DNA from: Legionella sp. W10-070
GTDB taxonomy: Bacteria > Pseudomonadota > Gammaproteobacteria > Legionellales > Legionellaceae
Direction: 5' to 3'
Assembly: GCF_900640175.1 (NCBI RefSeq)
Contig: NZ_CAAAJC010000001.1
Span: forward strand, 152,730 to 216,729
Length of the DNA: 64,000 nucleotides
A program made the position numbers and the translations under genes. The notes under the pieces were generated by a model. It worked only from the letters and a program-made list of their open reading frames with translations, was not told the DNA's origin and searched no databases. Positions 1 to 8,902 of the stretch are shown here, one piece after another. The first letter of the stretch is position 1. Each line of letters opens with the position of its first letter.

Positions 1-1
1 A

Positions 2-370
2 ACTGCCCTGGAAGTCGGTTACAACCGAGATAAGCATCAGGTGAGCCTTGGATTAAATGGCAAAGGACGAACCGCAGCAAAAACAGGCCGTAATGGGAAA
101 ATTAAAGCAGCGCTTACCGTACGTATTAAGGATTGCCTGCCTAATGGCAGTTACCAGGTTGAAGGACACCAACTGATCCGTATTAATGGTGAGCAGCAAA
201 CCATCTTGTTAAGTGGCATCGTGCGACCGGAAGATATCAGCCCTCAAAATACTGTCCTTTCTACCCGCCTGGCCGATGCGCAAATTACTTATACGGGTGA
301 TGGCTCCGTGTCCGATTCCCAGCGATACAACTATCTCTATAAGATGCTATCTTTTATGGGGTTGGTTTGA
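2..370 (+). CDS. flgH: Flagellar L-ring protein FlgH, C-terminal part
   Basis: The reading frame is open from base 2, so the gene is cut by the window edge; an internal GTG at 41 is unlikely to be the start. The visible part matches the conserved C-terminal half of FlgH: a beta-rich block with LPNGSYQVEGHQ, then SGIVRPEDISPQNTVLST and the LADAQITYTGDG motif. FlgH forms the outer-membrane L ring around the distal rod. Its stop overlaps the flgI start, so the two are translationally coupled. The N-terminal lipobox lies outside the window and cannot be checked. Confidence 0.9.
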   Translation, partial: TALEVGYNRDKHQVSLGLNGKGRTAAKTGRNGKIKAALTVRIKDCLPNGSYQVEGHQLIRINGEQQTILLSGIVRPEDISPQNTVLSTRLADAQITYTGDGSVSDSQRYNYLYKMLSFMGLV

Positions 371-1479
371 TGAGAATTTGCTTGCTAATCCTGTGGCTTC
401 TTATTCCCTCTTTAGCGCTGAGTAATTCTGCTGTCCGGTTAAAATCCCTGGCTCACCTCTCCGGTTTACAGGAAAACCCGATTACCGGCTATGGGCTTGT
501 GATTGGCCTGGCAGGCTCAGGCGACTCACGCCGCAACAAAGACACTACCCAGGCCATTGCCAACTTACTACAAACTTTTGGCATTAACATTAATCCTAAT
601 GATGTGAACAGCAGAAATACCGCCACAGTTATTGTCACAGCCAACCTGCCTTCCCACACCCATCAGGGTGATAAGTTAGACGTCAATGTCGCCTCCCTGG
701 GGGATGCTAAAAGTTTACTTGGCGGCACCTTATTGGTTACAGCACTAAAAGGCCCTGATAATCAAATCTATGCACTTGCCCAAGGACCTATTTCGATAGG
801 CGGTTTCAAATATGATTTATTCGGCAATGTCATTCAAAAAAATCATCCAACCGCAGGCCTCATTCCCGGCGGGGCTATTGTCGAAAAAACACTGTACAAT
901 GAATTGGTAACCAAGGAAGGAAAGCTGCACGTTATCCTGAATCACCCTGATTTTACTACTGCTGACCAGGTTGAAACTGCACTGAATAAAAAATTTGGCA
1001 ACAAAACTGCCATCGCAAGAACTGCGCAAGACATTGAAATCCACCCGCCTGTTCAAGCCAGAAAGCATTTTATTCGTTTTATCAGCCAGTTGGAAAATAT
1101 CATCATTATTCCTGATAACCTACCAACCGTTGTTGTCAATGAACGCACCGGGGTCGTGGTCGCTGGTGCGGATGTAAAAATCGATGCCGTAACCATTTCC
1201 CAGGGAAATTTACAGATTGCCATTGCCACTGACTACAATGTTTCACAGCCCACGCTAATCAGCAAGGTAGGTAAACAAGTACGTACAGCAATTACCCCCT
1301 CGACTAATATTCATGTCAAAGAGCCCGTTGCCAATTCCGTTAAACTGGCCGAAGGCGCCACTATCGCCGATCTGATAGCTGCTTTAAATAAAGTACAAAC
1401 CTCAACGCGCGACATTATTGCCATTCTGGAGAGTCTCAAGCGTGCAGGTGCATTACATGCTGAGTTGATTATTCAATAA
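370..1479 (+). CDS. flgI: Flagellar P-ring protein FlgI
   Basis: A 369-residue protein, the usual FlgI length, ending in a typical FlgI tail (SLKRAGALHAELIIQ). It begins with a signal peptide (MRICLLILWLLIPSLALS) and continues with the conserved NPITGYGLVIGLAGSGD block. FlgI forms the periplasmic P ring in the peptidoglycan layer, beneath FlgH. I chose ATG 370, which overlaps the flgH TGA; a TTG one codon upstream is possible. No FlgA chaperone gene is visible; it could lie upstream of the window. The gene appears intact. Confidence 0.95.
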   Translation: MRICLLILWLLIPSLALSNSAVRLKSLAHLSGLQENPITGYGLVIGLAGSGDSRRNKDTTQAIANLLQTFGININPNDVNSRNTATVIVTANLPSHTHQGDKLDVNVASLGDAKSLLGGTLLVTALKGPDNQIYALAQGPISIGGFKYDLFGNVIQKNHPTAGLIPGGAIVEKTLYNELVTKEGKLHVILNHPDFTTADQVETALNKKFGNKTAIARTAQDIEIHPPVQARKHFIRFISQLENIIIIPDNLPTVVVNERTGVVVAGADVKIDAVTISQGNLQIAIATDYNVSQPTLISKVGKQVRTAITPSTNIHVKEPVANSVKLAEGATIADLIAALNKVQTSTRDIIAILESLKRAGALHAELIIQ

Positions 1480-1488
1480 AGGAAAAAG

Positions 1489-1839
1489 ATGAGTTACGAT
1501 ACCACCATAGAATTAATAAGCCTGGCACTTGACGCTTCCTTAATGCGTCAAACGGCCGTAGCCAATAATATTGCCAACGCCAACACCCCTGACTACCAAC
1601 CCATTGAAGTCAATTTTGAACAGCAATTGACAATAGCCAATCCTCTGGCAACAAACAGACAAGCCACTGAGGTTTCTGGAAACATCAAGCCGTTCTACCA
1701 GCAAAGAGAAGCAACCTCTATTGATGAGCAAGTTGCCTTAAGTGTCCAGAATGCAACCCATTACCGCGCTTTAATCAAGGGATTAAATCAGAAATTTGCC
1801 ATCATGAAATTAGCACTGCAAGGAAACAATCAATCATGA
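1489..1839 (+). CDS. flgB: Flagellar basal-body rod protein FlgB
   Basis: A 116-residue proximal rod protein. Its N-terminal helix carries the rod/hook family signature around AVANNIANANTPDYQPIEV, and the C-terminal helix (HYRALIKGLNQKFAIMKLAL) is typical of FlgB. FlgB polymerises on FliE in the periplasmic rod after export by the type III apparatus. A ribosome site (AAAGGAAAAAG) sits just before ATG 1489, and the gene overlaps flgC by four bases (ATGA). At 116 residues it is slightly shorter than the roughly 130-140 of enteric FlgB. Confidence 0.92.
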   Translation: MSYDTTIELISLALDASLMRQTAVANNIANANTPDYQPIEVNFEQQLTIANPLATNRQATEVSGNIKPFYQQREATSIDEQVALSVQNATHYRALIKGLNQKFAIMKLALQGNNQS

Positions 1840-2258
1840 GCTATAATCAAATCTATGCAATTGCCATGCAGGGCATGAATCTTGAGAAATTGCGTGTTGA
1901 TGTAGTAGCCAACAACATCGCTAATCAGCATACCTTGCGAAATAGCGATGGTTCCGCCTTTCACCCCATGCAAGTGGTCGCTACTGCCAAGCCCTTTTCT
2001 GCATACCTTTCAAATACGGAAGAAGGCGGGATTGAAAGTGTCAATTTAATCCCGCAAAACCTGCCCGCCAGTAAAATTTATCAACCCGGTCACCCGGCGG
2101 CCGACAAACAAGGTTATGTGAGTTATCCAGGCATCAGTATGGTTGATGAAATGACGACTTTATTACGAGCCTCTCGAGGTTATGAAGCCAATATCAAAAT
2201 TATAAACACCGCCCACAGCCTCTATTTGCAAGCATTAAGCATCGGGGATGAACGATGA
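1836..2258 (+). CDS. flgC: Flagellar basal-body rod protein FlgC
   Basis: A 140-residue rod protein with the conserved N-terminal motif LRVDVVANNIANQHT and the C-terminal FlgC signature (YPGISMVDEMTTLLRASRGYEANIKIINT). Both terminal helices needed for coiled-coil rod packing are present. It overlaps flgB at its 5' end and fliE at its 3' end by four-base ATGA junctions, which indicates coupled translation. It appears full length and intact. Confidence 0.94.
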   Translation: MSYNQIYAIAMQGMNLEKLRVDVVANNIANQHTLRNSDGSAFHPMQVVATAKPFSAYLSNTEEGGIESVNLIPQNLPASKIYQPGHPAADKQGYVSYPGISMVDEMTTLLRASRGYEANIKIINTAHSLYLQALSIGDER

Positions 2259-2542
2259 GAATCGAGTCTCTTAATGCGATTGAATTGAGTCCGGAGCTTA
2301 AAACAATTGAAAAGCCGGAAAGCCCCTCCTTTGCTAACTGGCTCACATCAAAGGTAGAAGAAACCAATGAGCAATTGCAGGCAGCTGATAATGCCCTGCA
2401 ACAGTTAACAATTGGCCAGACAACAAACCTGCATCAAACAATGCTGACGCTGGAACAGGCTAAATTATCCTTTCAATTTTTAGAGCAGCTTCGCAATCGG
2501 CTAATGAACGCATACCAGGAAATAATGAGAGAGCAGATTTAA
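2255..2542 (+). CDS. fliE: Flagellar hook-basal body protein FliE
   Basis: A 95-residue protein, close to the roughly 100 of the family. FliE joins the MS ring to the proximal rod and is one of the first export substrates. The C-terminal half carries the conserved pattern ending QAKLSFQFLEQLRNRLMNAYQEIMREQI. The helical N-terminal half is less conserved, as is usual. It starts at ATG 2255 inside the end of flgC, and fliF follows one base after its stop. Confidence 0.9.
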   Translation: MRIESLNAIELSPELKTIEKPESPSFANWLTSKVEETNEQLQAADNALQQLTIGQTTNLHQTMLTLEQAKLSFQFLEQLRNRLMNAYQEIMREQI

Positions 2543-2543
2543 A

Positions 2544-3842
2544 GTGAATTATTTACACGACAGCCTTCAGTGGTTTAAGAATCAGAACAGGAAGCGGCAA
2601 ATAAGCTTATTTGGCAGCTTAGTCCTTATCATCCTGTTTACTTTTTGTTGCTGTATATGGGTATTTTCACCCACTTATGCAGTGCTGTTTAATCATTTGG
2701 ACAGTCGCGATGCCAATCAGATTTTGCGGCAACTGGAAGAATCGCATATTGCCTATCAGATTAACAACCAGGGCCAGGATATTTTGATTGATAAAAATTT
2801 AATTGATAAAACCCGTATCAAATTAATGGGAAGCAGCATGCAGTTAACTGGCGGTGTTGGCTTTGAGTTATTTGATAAAAGTGATTTTGGCATGACTGAT
2901 TTCTCGCAAAAAATAAACTATCAGCGTGCCTTACAAGGTGAACTAGAACGAACCATCAGCAGCCTTGATGAAGTAAGCCAGGCACGTGTGCACCTTGTGA
3001 TCCCCGAAAGCCATTTGTTCCAACAGGACGATAATCAACCTCGAGCGGCTGTAACGCTTCACTTAAATCATTCGCTAACGGCTCCCCAGGTTCACAGCAT
3101 TCAACAACTCATTGCCGCAAGTGTTGCCCATCTGCCGATTAACAATGTCGTCATTGTCGATCAGAATGGTAATAGTCTGGTAAGTGAACAAGAGGATACA
3201 GTCAAAAATCACCTGGATTTGAAAAAATCAGTAGAACATTATTTGAATGACAAAGTATTACAGATGTTAATCCACGTTTTTAATGCTGATGACGTCATGG
3301 TTAAAATTGATGTCAGACTAAACCATGATGAATTACAACGAGAACTGATTAAACCCCAGCAAGATGGAATGGTAACTCATGAGAAGGAAACGCAACATTC
3401 CACCGCTACCAAAACCGCAAAAGCACAAACCAATCAAGACATAACACGCGAAAAAAGCTATGAGTTTGGCAGGGAAAAAGAACATTTCATCCGCGCGACA
3501 GGGAGTATTGAGCGCCTGACAATCAGCGTCGTTGTACCTCAATCAACCCCCAAAGCAACCATAGAACAAATTACAAGGCTGGTAAAATCGGTAGTGGGCT
3601 TTGAACCTGAAAGAGGAGACAGCATTAGTGTAGAGGCATTGATAAACCATCCTCATTCATCAGTTCTGCCAGAAACTCCCTCCATTCCTCAACCTCCCTG
3701 GCCTGTTGATAAAATAGACAAGATACTCCTGATCCTGGCCAGCTTATTTGCCTTAACTGGTATATTTCACCTGAAAAACCGCTATAAGAAACGTCGGCAA
3801 TTACTTTCTGAATTAACCCAATGGCTAGATAAACATGACTAG
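2544..3842 (+). CDS. fliF: Flagellar MS-ring protein FliF with a much shortened cytoplasmic tail
   Basis: A 432-residue inner-membrane ring protein starting at GTG 2544. It has a first membrane segment at about residues 23-45, a YscJ/FliF ring-building domain (YAVLFNHLDSRDANQILRQL, then MTDFSQKINYQRALQGELER), the second periplasmic FliF domain, and a second membrane segment near 395-412. Ordinary FliF is about 550 residues, and its roughly 80-residue cytoplasmic tail binds FliG. Here only about 25 residues follow the last membrane segment. The tail is not lost by frameshift: the stop overlaps the start of the next gene in good coupling. No recognisable FliG is encoded next door, consistent with loss of the rotor interface. 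Confidence 0.9.
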   Translation: MNYLHDSLQWFKNQNRKRQISLFGSLVLIILFTFCCCIWVFSPTYAVLFNHLDSRDANQILRQLEESHIAYQINNQGQDILIDKNLIDKTRIKLMGSSMQLTGGVGFELFDKSDFGMTDFSQKINYQRALQGELERTISSLDEVSQARVHLVIPESHLFQQDDNQPRAAVTLHLNHSLTAPQVHSIQQLIAASVAHLPINNVVIVDQNGNSLVSEQEDTVKNHLDLKKSVEHYLNDKVLQMLIHVFNADDVMVKIDVRLNHDELQRELIKPQQDGMVTHEKETQHSTATKTAKAQTNQDITREKSYEFGREKEHFIRATGSIERLTISVVVPQSTPKATIEQITRLVKSVVGFEPERGDSISVEALINHPHSSVLPETPSIPQPPWPVDKIDKILLILASLFALTGIFHLKNRYKKRRQLLSELTQWLDKHD

Positions 3843-4272
3843 TACATTAAAACACCTTATGCTGAAAGTCGCCCAGCTACCCAAAAAAGATCAACAATGG
3901 GTTTTAAAAAATCTGTCTATAGGCCAACAGACTGTGTTTAAGCGATTTGGCGGCGAACAGCTATTGATGCAAGCCCGCCGCTTTCGCCATTTAAAATTTA
4001 AAAAAGCGCCGCCCCCGGCTTCACCACCTGTTCTTCCTGCTTTTTGCCGTTTACTGGCAACCAGAACGCCACTCTACGTTGCTATTGTCCTCGAACAGGG
4101 GCAATACCCTTGGCAAGCTCATTTCCTGAGAACTTTCGATCTTGATGGCGGTATCAAGAATTGCCTTGATAAGCAATTACCTCAACTAAAACCGGCAACT
4201 AAAAAAGCCTTGCTGAGTCAGTGGGAAAATACCCTGTCTTTTGAACTTCATTTGGAGTCTGGCAATGGCTGA
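3835..4272 (+). CDS. Orphan 145-residue protein in the fliG/sctK position
   Basis: I do not recognise this protein. It sits between fliF and fliH, where fliG stands in flagellar operons and where sctK (OrgA/MxiK type) stands in injectisome operons. At 145 residues it is far shorter than FliG (about 330) and shows none of the FliG middle or C-terminal motifs. It is basic and lysine-rich in its N-terminal half, with a proline run (APPPASPPVLP) near residue 60 and a helical C-terminal half with several tryptophans. ATG 3835 overlaps the fliF end and its own end overlaps fliH, so it belongs to the operon. A strongly degenerate FliG remnant is the alternative. Confidence 0.55.
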   Translation: MTSTLKHLMLKVAQLPKKDQQWVLKNLSIGQQTVFKRFGGEQLLMQARRFRHLKFKKAPPPASPPVLPAFCRLLATRTPLYVAIVLEQGQYPWQAHFLRTFDLDGGIKNCLDKQLPQLKPATKKALLSQWENTLSFELHLESGNG

Positions 4273-4924
4273 AGTGTTCAAGCAGATTATAACCAATGAA
4301 GAGTCCGTTTATTTAAATCAGGCCATTGAGGAAGAAAGCCCCAAACCAGTTAAGGAAAAATCCTGTGCAGAAGAACATGACTCAGACTTCAACCTATTAA
4401 AGGAGCAGGCACGTGAGGAGGGTTATAAAACAGGATTTACCCAAGGCATGGCGGAGGGATTCAAGCAAGGGGAACAGCAAGCAGCCAGGCAGGCAACACG
4501 CTTGTTACAACAACTGGAAAACCTGTTACAAACCATTCCCCAGGCAGTAAAAGAAAACCGTCAGGCACTAAAAACAGAGATTGCAGACATTGTATTGGCC
4601 ATTGCCCAGCAATTCTTTGTTTATCAGCAACAAAACAAAGAAGCAATTACCATGCAAATCAACCATGCACTGGAGCAAGTCAATCACAAACAATCGATAA
4701 CGCTTATTCTGCACCCTAATGATCTGGCCTTGCTACAAAACAATCAATTAAAAATTAATGCTCATCAGTACCAGGACTTACGTATTACTGCCGATGAAAC
4801 TATTCGTTTGGGAGGATGTCTTATTAAAAGCGAGCACGGTATTTTTGATGCCTCTATTGAAAGACAAATTGATCGCCTGAAGCAGGTTCTCGTACAAATC
4901 AAACAGAGGGAACTTCATGGCTAA
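4265..4924 (+). CDS. fliH: Flagellar export ATPase regulator FliH
   Basis: About 219 residues from ATG 4265, which has a GGAG seven bases upstream; an in-frame ATG at 4241 lacks a site. FliH/SctL forms the stalk that links the ATPase to the C-ring components. The central part has the glycine-spaced heptads typical of FliH (EEGYKTGFTQGMAEGFKQGEQ), and the C-terminal domain ends with LGGCLIKSEHGIFDASIERQ, the usual FliH/V-ATPase-E-like signature. It overlaps its upstream orphan neighbour and fliI by eight bases each. Confidence 0.88.
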   Translation: MAEVFKQIITNEESVYLNQAIEEESPKPVKEKSCAEEHDSDFNLLKEQAREEGYKTGFTQGMAEGFKQGEQQAARQATRLLQQLENLLQTIPQAVKENRQALKTEIADIVLAIAQQFFVYQQQNKEAITMQINHALEQVNHKQSITLILHPNDLALLQNNQLKINAHQYQDLRITADETIRLGGCLIKSEHGIFDASIERQIDRLKQVLVQIKQRELHG

Positions 4925-6209
4925 CTGGCTCCCTGATTTGCAAGCAGTTGAACGTGTAGGGGAAATTGAACAATACCTTGGTTTAAAATTGGTAGCAAAC
5001 GGACCTCCACAGGCTTTTGTTGGCGAGTTATGCGATATTCTTGATCTAAAAAATCAAGTGGTCACCACGGCTGAAGTGGTCGGGTTTGAGAAAGGAAAAG
5101 TATTTCTCATGCCCTTTTTCCACACCCAAATCAGCATGGGCTTTAAAGTTCGGGCTCGCGGCTCTGGTATGACGATTAAAGCGGGAAATAATTTATTAGG
5201 CCGTATTGTTGATGCTTTTGCCCTACCGCTGGATGGCAAGGGAGCGCTTCACTGCGCCGATGAAATCCCCTTATTCAAAGCAAGAATCAACCCCTTATCC
5301 CGACAAGCCGTTAACCAACGAATTAACACAGGAATTCATGCGATTGATAGCTTATTGCCCATGGGTCAGGGTCAGCGCATGGGATTATTTGCCGGAAGCG
5401 GGGTAGGAAAAACAGTATTACTGGGGATGATGAGTAAACATATGACCAGTGATGTCAATGTCATTGCACTGGTTGGAGAACGTGGACGGGAAGTAAATGA
5501 TTTTATTCAACAACACCTGGAGGAAGCAACCCTAAAAAAAACCGTGGTGATAGCAGCCTGTAGTGATGATTCGCCCCTGATGCGCAGACAAGCTGTCTAC
5601 ACAGCTACAGCCATTGCAGAATACTTCTGCAGTAAAGGGCAGCAGGTGATGCTGTTTATGGATTCAATCACCCGTTTTGCCATGGCCCAAAGGGAAATCA
5701 GCCTCAGCCTGGGCGAACCGCCTACCTCACGTGGCTATACGCCTACAGTATTTTCCCTGCTTCCCGGAATCATAGAGCGCACCGGTAATTTTAAAGAACA
5801 GGGCAGTATTACTGCACTCTACACTGTCCTGGTAGAAGGCGATGATTTCAATGAGCCTATTGCTGATCACATGCGAGCCCTGCTGGACGGCCACATTGTG
5901 CTGACAAGAGAGCTCGCTCACCGTGGGCATTATCCAGCGATTGACATACTACAAAGTATTTCGCGCCTGGCATCACAACTGTTAACCACAGAGGAACAAC
6001 AATTGATTAATCAGGTCACCGCTACCCTCAGCCAATACTACCGGCATAAGGACATGATTGAAATTGGTGCTTATAAACCGGGGAATAACCCTAAATTAGA
6101 CCATGCTGTAGAACGTATCGATGGGTTAAATCGACTACTGATACAGGCTGAAGATCAATCGCTGCCTGTTGAGACGTTGCTGGAACGTTTTAAGGAGGTG
6201 TTGCAATGA
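4917..6209 (+). CDS. fliI: Flagellum-specific type III export ATPase FliI
   Basis: A 430-residue F1-beta-like ATPase that energises unfolding and release of substrates. The Walker A loop (AGSGVGKT) is at about residues 159-166. The Walker B strand (VMLFMDSITRFAMAQREI) is followed by the flagellar/injectisome ATPase block LSLGEPPTSRGYTPTVFSLL. The catalytic GERGREV segment is also present. All key residues look intact, so the export motor is probably active. The gene overlaps fliH by eight bases and fliJ by four. Confidence 0.96.
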   Translation: MANWLPDLQAVERVGEIEQYLGLKLVANGPPQAFVGELCDILDLKNQVVTTAEVVGFEKGKVFLMPFFHTQISMGFKVRARGSGMTIKAGNNLLGRIVDAFALPLDGKGALHCADEIPLFKARINPLSRQAVNQRINTGIHAIDSLLPMGQGQRMGLFAGSGVGKTVLLGMMSKHMTSDVNVIALVGERGREVNDFIQQHLEEATLKKTVVIAACSDDSPLMRRQAVYTATAIAEYFCSKGQQVMLFMDSITRFAMAQREISLSLGEPPTSRGYTPTVFSLLPGIIERTGNFKEQGSITALYTVLVEGDDFNEPIADHMRALLDGHIVLTRELAHRGHYPAIDILQSISRLASQLLTTEEQQLINQVTATLSQYYRHKDMIEIGAYKPGNNPKLDHAVERIDGLNRLLIQAEDQSLPVETLLERFKEVLQ

Positions 6210-6631
6210 GAGGAAGCTTACTTGCCCTGATGAATAAACTAACCTGGCAACTTAACGACCTCGTCCAGGAATTGCACTCAATTGATGAGCAATATACAAC
6301 ACTACAAACGGCACTGCTGAATACTAAACAACAGGTAGATAACGCCTGCTCTACCCCAGCCATTATCAATCCGGAACAGGAAATTATCCGCCTTAATTTT
6401 ATTATTCAACAGCAGCAAAAATATGAAAAACTAACAATTGAGATAAAAGCAATTGAGTCGCAACGCACCCAATTACAAGCACGTCAACTTCGTCTGAATA
6501 CGGAACTAAAAATGCTGGAAAAATACCAGGAGAGGCAGTCAGCACTCACCCGGCAAAAACTGGCTGGAGTGGAGCAACACGCAATAGACGAGTGGGTTCT
6601 GCAAAAAAGGAGTCGCTATGAAAATCAATGA
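6206..6631 (+). CDS. fliJ: Flagellar export stalk protein FliJ
   Basis: A 141-residue, almost entirely helical protein rich in Gln, Glu and Leu, matching the coiled-coil FliJ/SctO family that acts as the central shaft of the FliI hexamer. Identification rests on size, coiled-coil composition and position directly after fliI (ATGA overlap), because FliJ sequences are weakly conserved. The C-terminal QKRSRYENQ overlaps the next gene by 14 bases. Confidence 0.75.
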   Translation: MRGSLLALMNKLTWQLNDLVQELHSIDEQYTTLQTALLNTKQQVDNACSTPAIINPEQEIIRLNFIIQQQQKYEKLTIEIKAIESQRTQLQARQLRLNTELKMLEKYQERQSALTRQKLAGVEQHAIDEWVLQKRSRYENQ

Positions 6632-7268
6632 TCAACTAGTGCCTGCTGCCAATCATACATCAGTAACCAATCAAACAGCTGAAAACTTTCTTCACTGGTT
6701 AGAGCCTGGCAGAGCAGTCACTGGTGATGAGTACTATTGGCTTAATCAACAACGCCTGCAATGCTCCGCCCTAAAATTTAATCCCAGTGATTCAAAGACT
6801 AAGATTTCCCCCGATAGCCAATCACTGACGAAAGAGAAAAAAACCAGGATGCCTAATACCGGACTTGAAGACAAACAAGTGTCACCCAATCCCGTTGCTG
6901 ATGCACCATTGAGTAAGCCCGATATTAATCACTCGGTTGTTATCGGAAATCAGGGTGTTAATCCCTTACTAACAGTAAGAAACCAACAAAAACTTCAATA
7001 TCTGGCTTTCAATCAAAGTTTATCGATTTCAGAAATCATCAAGAATAAAGATTCAGTGAAAACCGCCGCCCCCCAAGTTTATCAGGAAGCGCCACTAAAA
7101 TTTAAAAATCATCAGTTATTTATCAAGGAAAACCAGGCTGAACTCGCATTAAATACCACCTGTCTCAACTCCCAGGAAAGCAGCCAGTTAACAACACTTA
7201 TCAAGCAATGGTTTGTAAAGAAAAAAATTCGCTTACTACAACTAATCATTAACGGAGTAAAACAATGA
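6618..7268 (+). CDS. FliK-position protein, possible hook-length ruler or SctP-like
   Basis: A 216-residue hydrophilic protein rich in Asn, Gln, Ser and Lys with an apparently disordered centre (residues about 55-110). Position between fliJ and flgD is where fliK normally lies, and low complexity with a more ordered C-terminal end (residues about 165-216) fits a FliK/SctP ruler. I cannot see the canonical FliK C-terminal switch-domain signature, and 216 residues is about half of enteric FliK (405). AGGAG precedes ATG 6618 by five bases. The functional assignment is by position only. Confidence 0.5.
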   Translation: MKINDQLVPAANHTSVTNQTAENFLHWLEPGRAVTGDEYYWLNQQRLQCSALKFNPSDSKTKISPDSQSLTKEKKTRMPNTGLEDKQVSPNPVADAPLSKPDINHSVVIGNQGVNPLLTVRNQQKLQYLAFNQSLSISEIIKNKDSVKTAAPQVYQEAPLKFKNHQLFIKENQAELALNTTCLNSQESSQLTTLIKQWFVKKKIRLLQLIINGVKQ

Positions 7269-7642
7269 CCGATTCTATCGAGCCCACTCAGGCTTCAGGC
7301 GTCAATCAGGCCGATTACTTAAAACTGTTCATGCAGGAATTAACTTATCAGGATCCGCTAAAGCCAGTAGACAATCGGGAATTTATGGCCCAGATGGCAC
7401 AATTTTCTAACCTGCAGATAATGCAAACCATGCACGATACGCTGACATTATTGACCAGTATGACCAGTGGCAATCAGAGTTTGATGCTTTTAGGCAGGAG
7501 GGTGAAAATTAAGAACAGTGACGAAGAAGGACTGGTGAATAAAATAGAATTCCCAGACAAAGCCCCACCCAAAATTCATGTGACGATGAATGGTGGAACA
7601 AATCAGGTACAGCTAACTGAAATAACCGCCGTATTAAATTAA
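7265..7642 (+). CDS. flgD: Hook-capping protein FlgD, short form
   Basis: A 125-residue protein whose N-terminal half is classic FlgD: ADYLKLFMQELTYQDPLKP followed by FMAQMAQFSNLQIMQTM. The C-terminal part (GRRVKIKNSDEEGLVNKIEF) fits the Tudor-like segment, but the inserted Ig-like domain of enteric FlgD (231 residues) is absent. FlgD caps the growing hook and is itself exported. It starts by overlapping the fliK-position gene and precedes flgE by nine bases. The short form occurs in other phyla, so it need not be a defect. Confidence 0.88.
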   Translation: MTDSIEPTQASGVNQADYLKLFMQELTYQDPLKPVDNREFMAQMAQFSNLQIMQTMHDTLTLLTSMTSGNQSLMLLGRRVKIKNSDEEGLVNKIEFPDKAPPKIHVTMNGGTNQVQLTEITAVLN

Positions 7643-7651
7643 GGATAAGAA

Positions 7652-8902
7652 ATGAACACTTATTATACCAGTCTGTCAGGTATGTTTGCCGCAAGCTACG
7701 GTCTGCAAAATACATCCAATAACGTAGCCAATATGCAAAGCCCTGGTTTTAAACGTACGGATCTGTTCTATTCTTCCCTCGGCAGCGGCTATGAAGGTTT
7801 AGGATCAGGAGTTTGTATTGGCGGCAGCAGTTCTAATTTTAGTGCCGGCCGCTATCTTGAAACCGCCAATCCCTCTGACCTTGCTATCGTCGGACAAGGG
7901 TTTTTTATTGTCAAACTCAAGAATGGTGAATTGCTTTATACCCGTGATGGCGAGTTTGGTTTTGATAACGAGGGCATGATGATCGACAAGCACAGCGGCG
8001 GGCTGGTGCAAGGCTACAACGCTCAAGGTAATCTCGCCCCTATCCACCAGTTCGGACCGGAAACACTTGCAGGTAAAGCCACTCGCTATGTGAATGTGGC
8101 AGGAGAATTCATTCTTGTGGAAAAGGAAAAAGACGACGCTCCAAAGCCCCCTATTCCTCAAAGTAAATTTCAGAATATCAGTTTTGAGTTAAATAATATT
8201 TTTGATGCCAAAGGAAAAAGCCATAAAGTTCGTGTCGAATTCAAAGCCCAGGATCCTCTCAATGGCGATGAAAGGTATGATAATGGCCAGGAGTGGGAGT
8301 TAGTCAAGCTCATCTGCGATGGAAAAGAACTTGATTTTCAACAGCAAACCTTGCGTTTCACCAGTCAACTGGATGGTTATGCAGAGGAAGGGAGCAATGC
8401 CATCAATCTTACAATTAACAACAATCAGATGGTGACATTGAAATTTGGCAGCTATCAAAGTGATGTCGACAAATGTGTTCGCTTAAAAAAATCAGAAATT
8501 GGCAACAGCGAAACCAAGATACATATTGATAAACAAGACGGTTATGGCGAAGGAAAACAAATTGGTTTTTCTTTTGATGACAATGGTCAGATTTCTTACA
8601 ACTATAGCAATGGACACAGTACTGGCGGCATTCATGTTGCACTGGCTACATTTGATGATATGGAGCATCAATTAATAAAGGCCAATGATAACCTCTTTCG
8701 CGCCAAAGATGAGCAGGGAAGGAAAATTGGTCGTGCCAACAAAGATGGATTCGGTGCGATTCAATCCAAAAAACTCGAATCATCCAATGTGGATTCCACC
8801 ACCGAATTTGCCAATATCGTCGTATTGCAACGTATGTTTCAAGCCTGCTCCCAAATCATGGATATTGATAAGCAGCTACTTGAGGAGCTGGCTAAAAAAT
8901 GA
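7652..8902 (+). CDS. flgE: Flagellar hook protein FlgE
   Basis: A 416-residue hook protein, close to enteric FlgE (402). The N-terminal rod/hook signature is SLSGMFAASYGLQNTSNNVA, followed by the D1 block (GQGFFIVKLKNGELLYTRDG). The C-terminal helix carries SSNVDSTTEFANIVVLQRMF. The central D2 region is variable and lysine-rich. Both terminal helices and the central barrel are intact, so the encoded structure probably extends beyond the outer membrane. A ribosome site (AAGGATAAG) precedes ATG 7652. Confidence 0.92.
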   Translation: MNTYYTSLSGMFAASYGLQNTSNNVANMQSPGFKRTDLFYSSLGSGYEGLGSGVCIGGSSSNFSAGRYLETANPSDLAIVGQGFFIVKLKNGELLYTRDGEFGFDNEGMMIDKHSGGLVQGYNAQGNLAPIHQFGPETLAGKATRYVNVAGEFILVEKEKDDAPKPPIPQSKFQNISFELNNIFDAKGKSHKVRVEFKAQDPLNGDERYDNGQEWELVKLICDGKELDFQQQTLRFTSQLDGYAEEGSNAINLTINNNQMVTLKFGSYQSDVDKCVRLKKSEIGNSETKIHIDKQDGYGEGKQIGFSFDDNGQISYNYSNGHSTGGIHVALATFDDMEHQLIKANDNLFRAKDEQGRKIGRANKDGFGAIQSKKLESSNVDSTTEFANIVVLQRMFQACSQIMDIDKQLLEELAKK

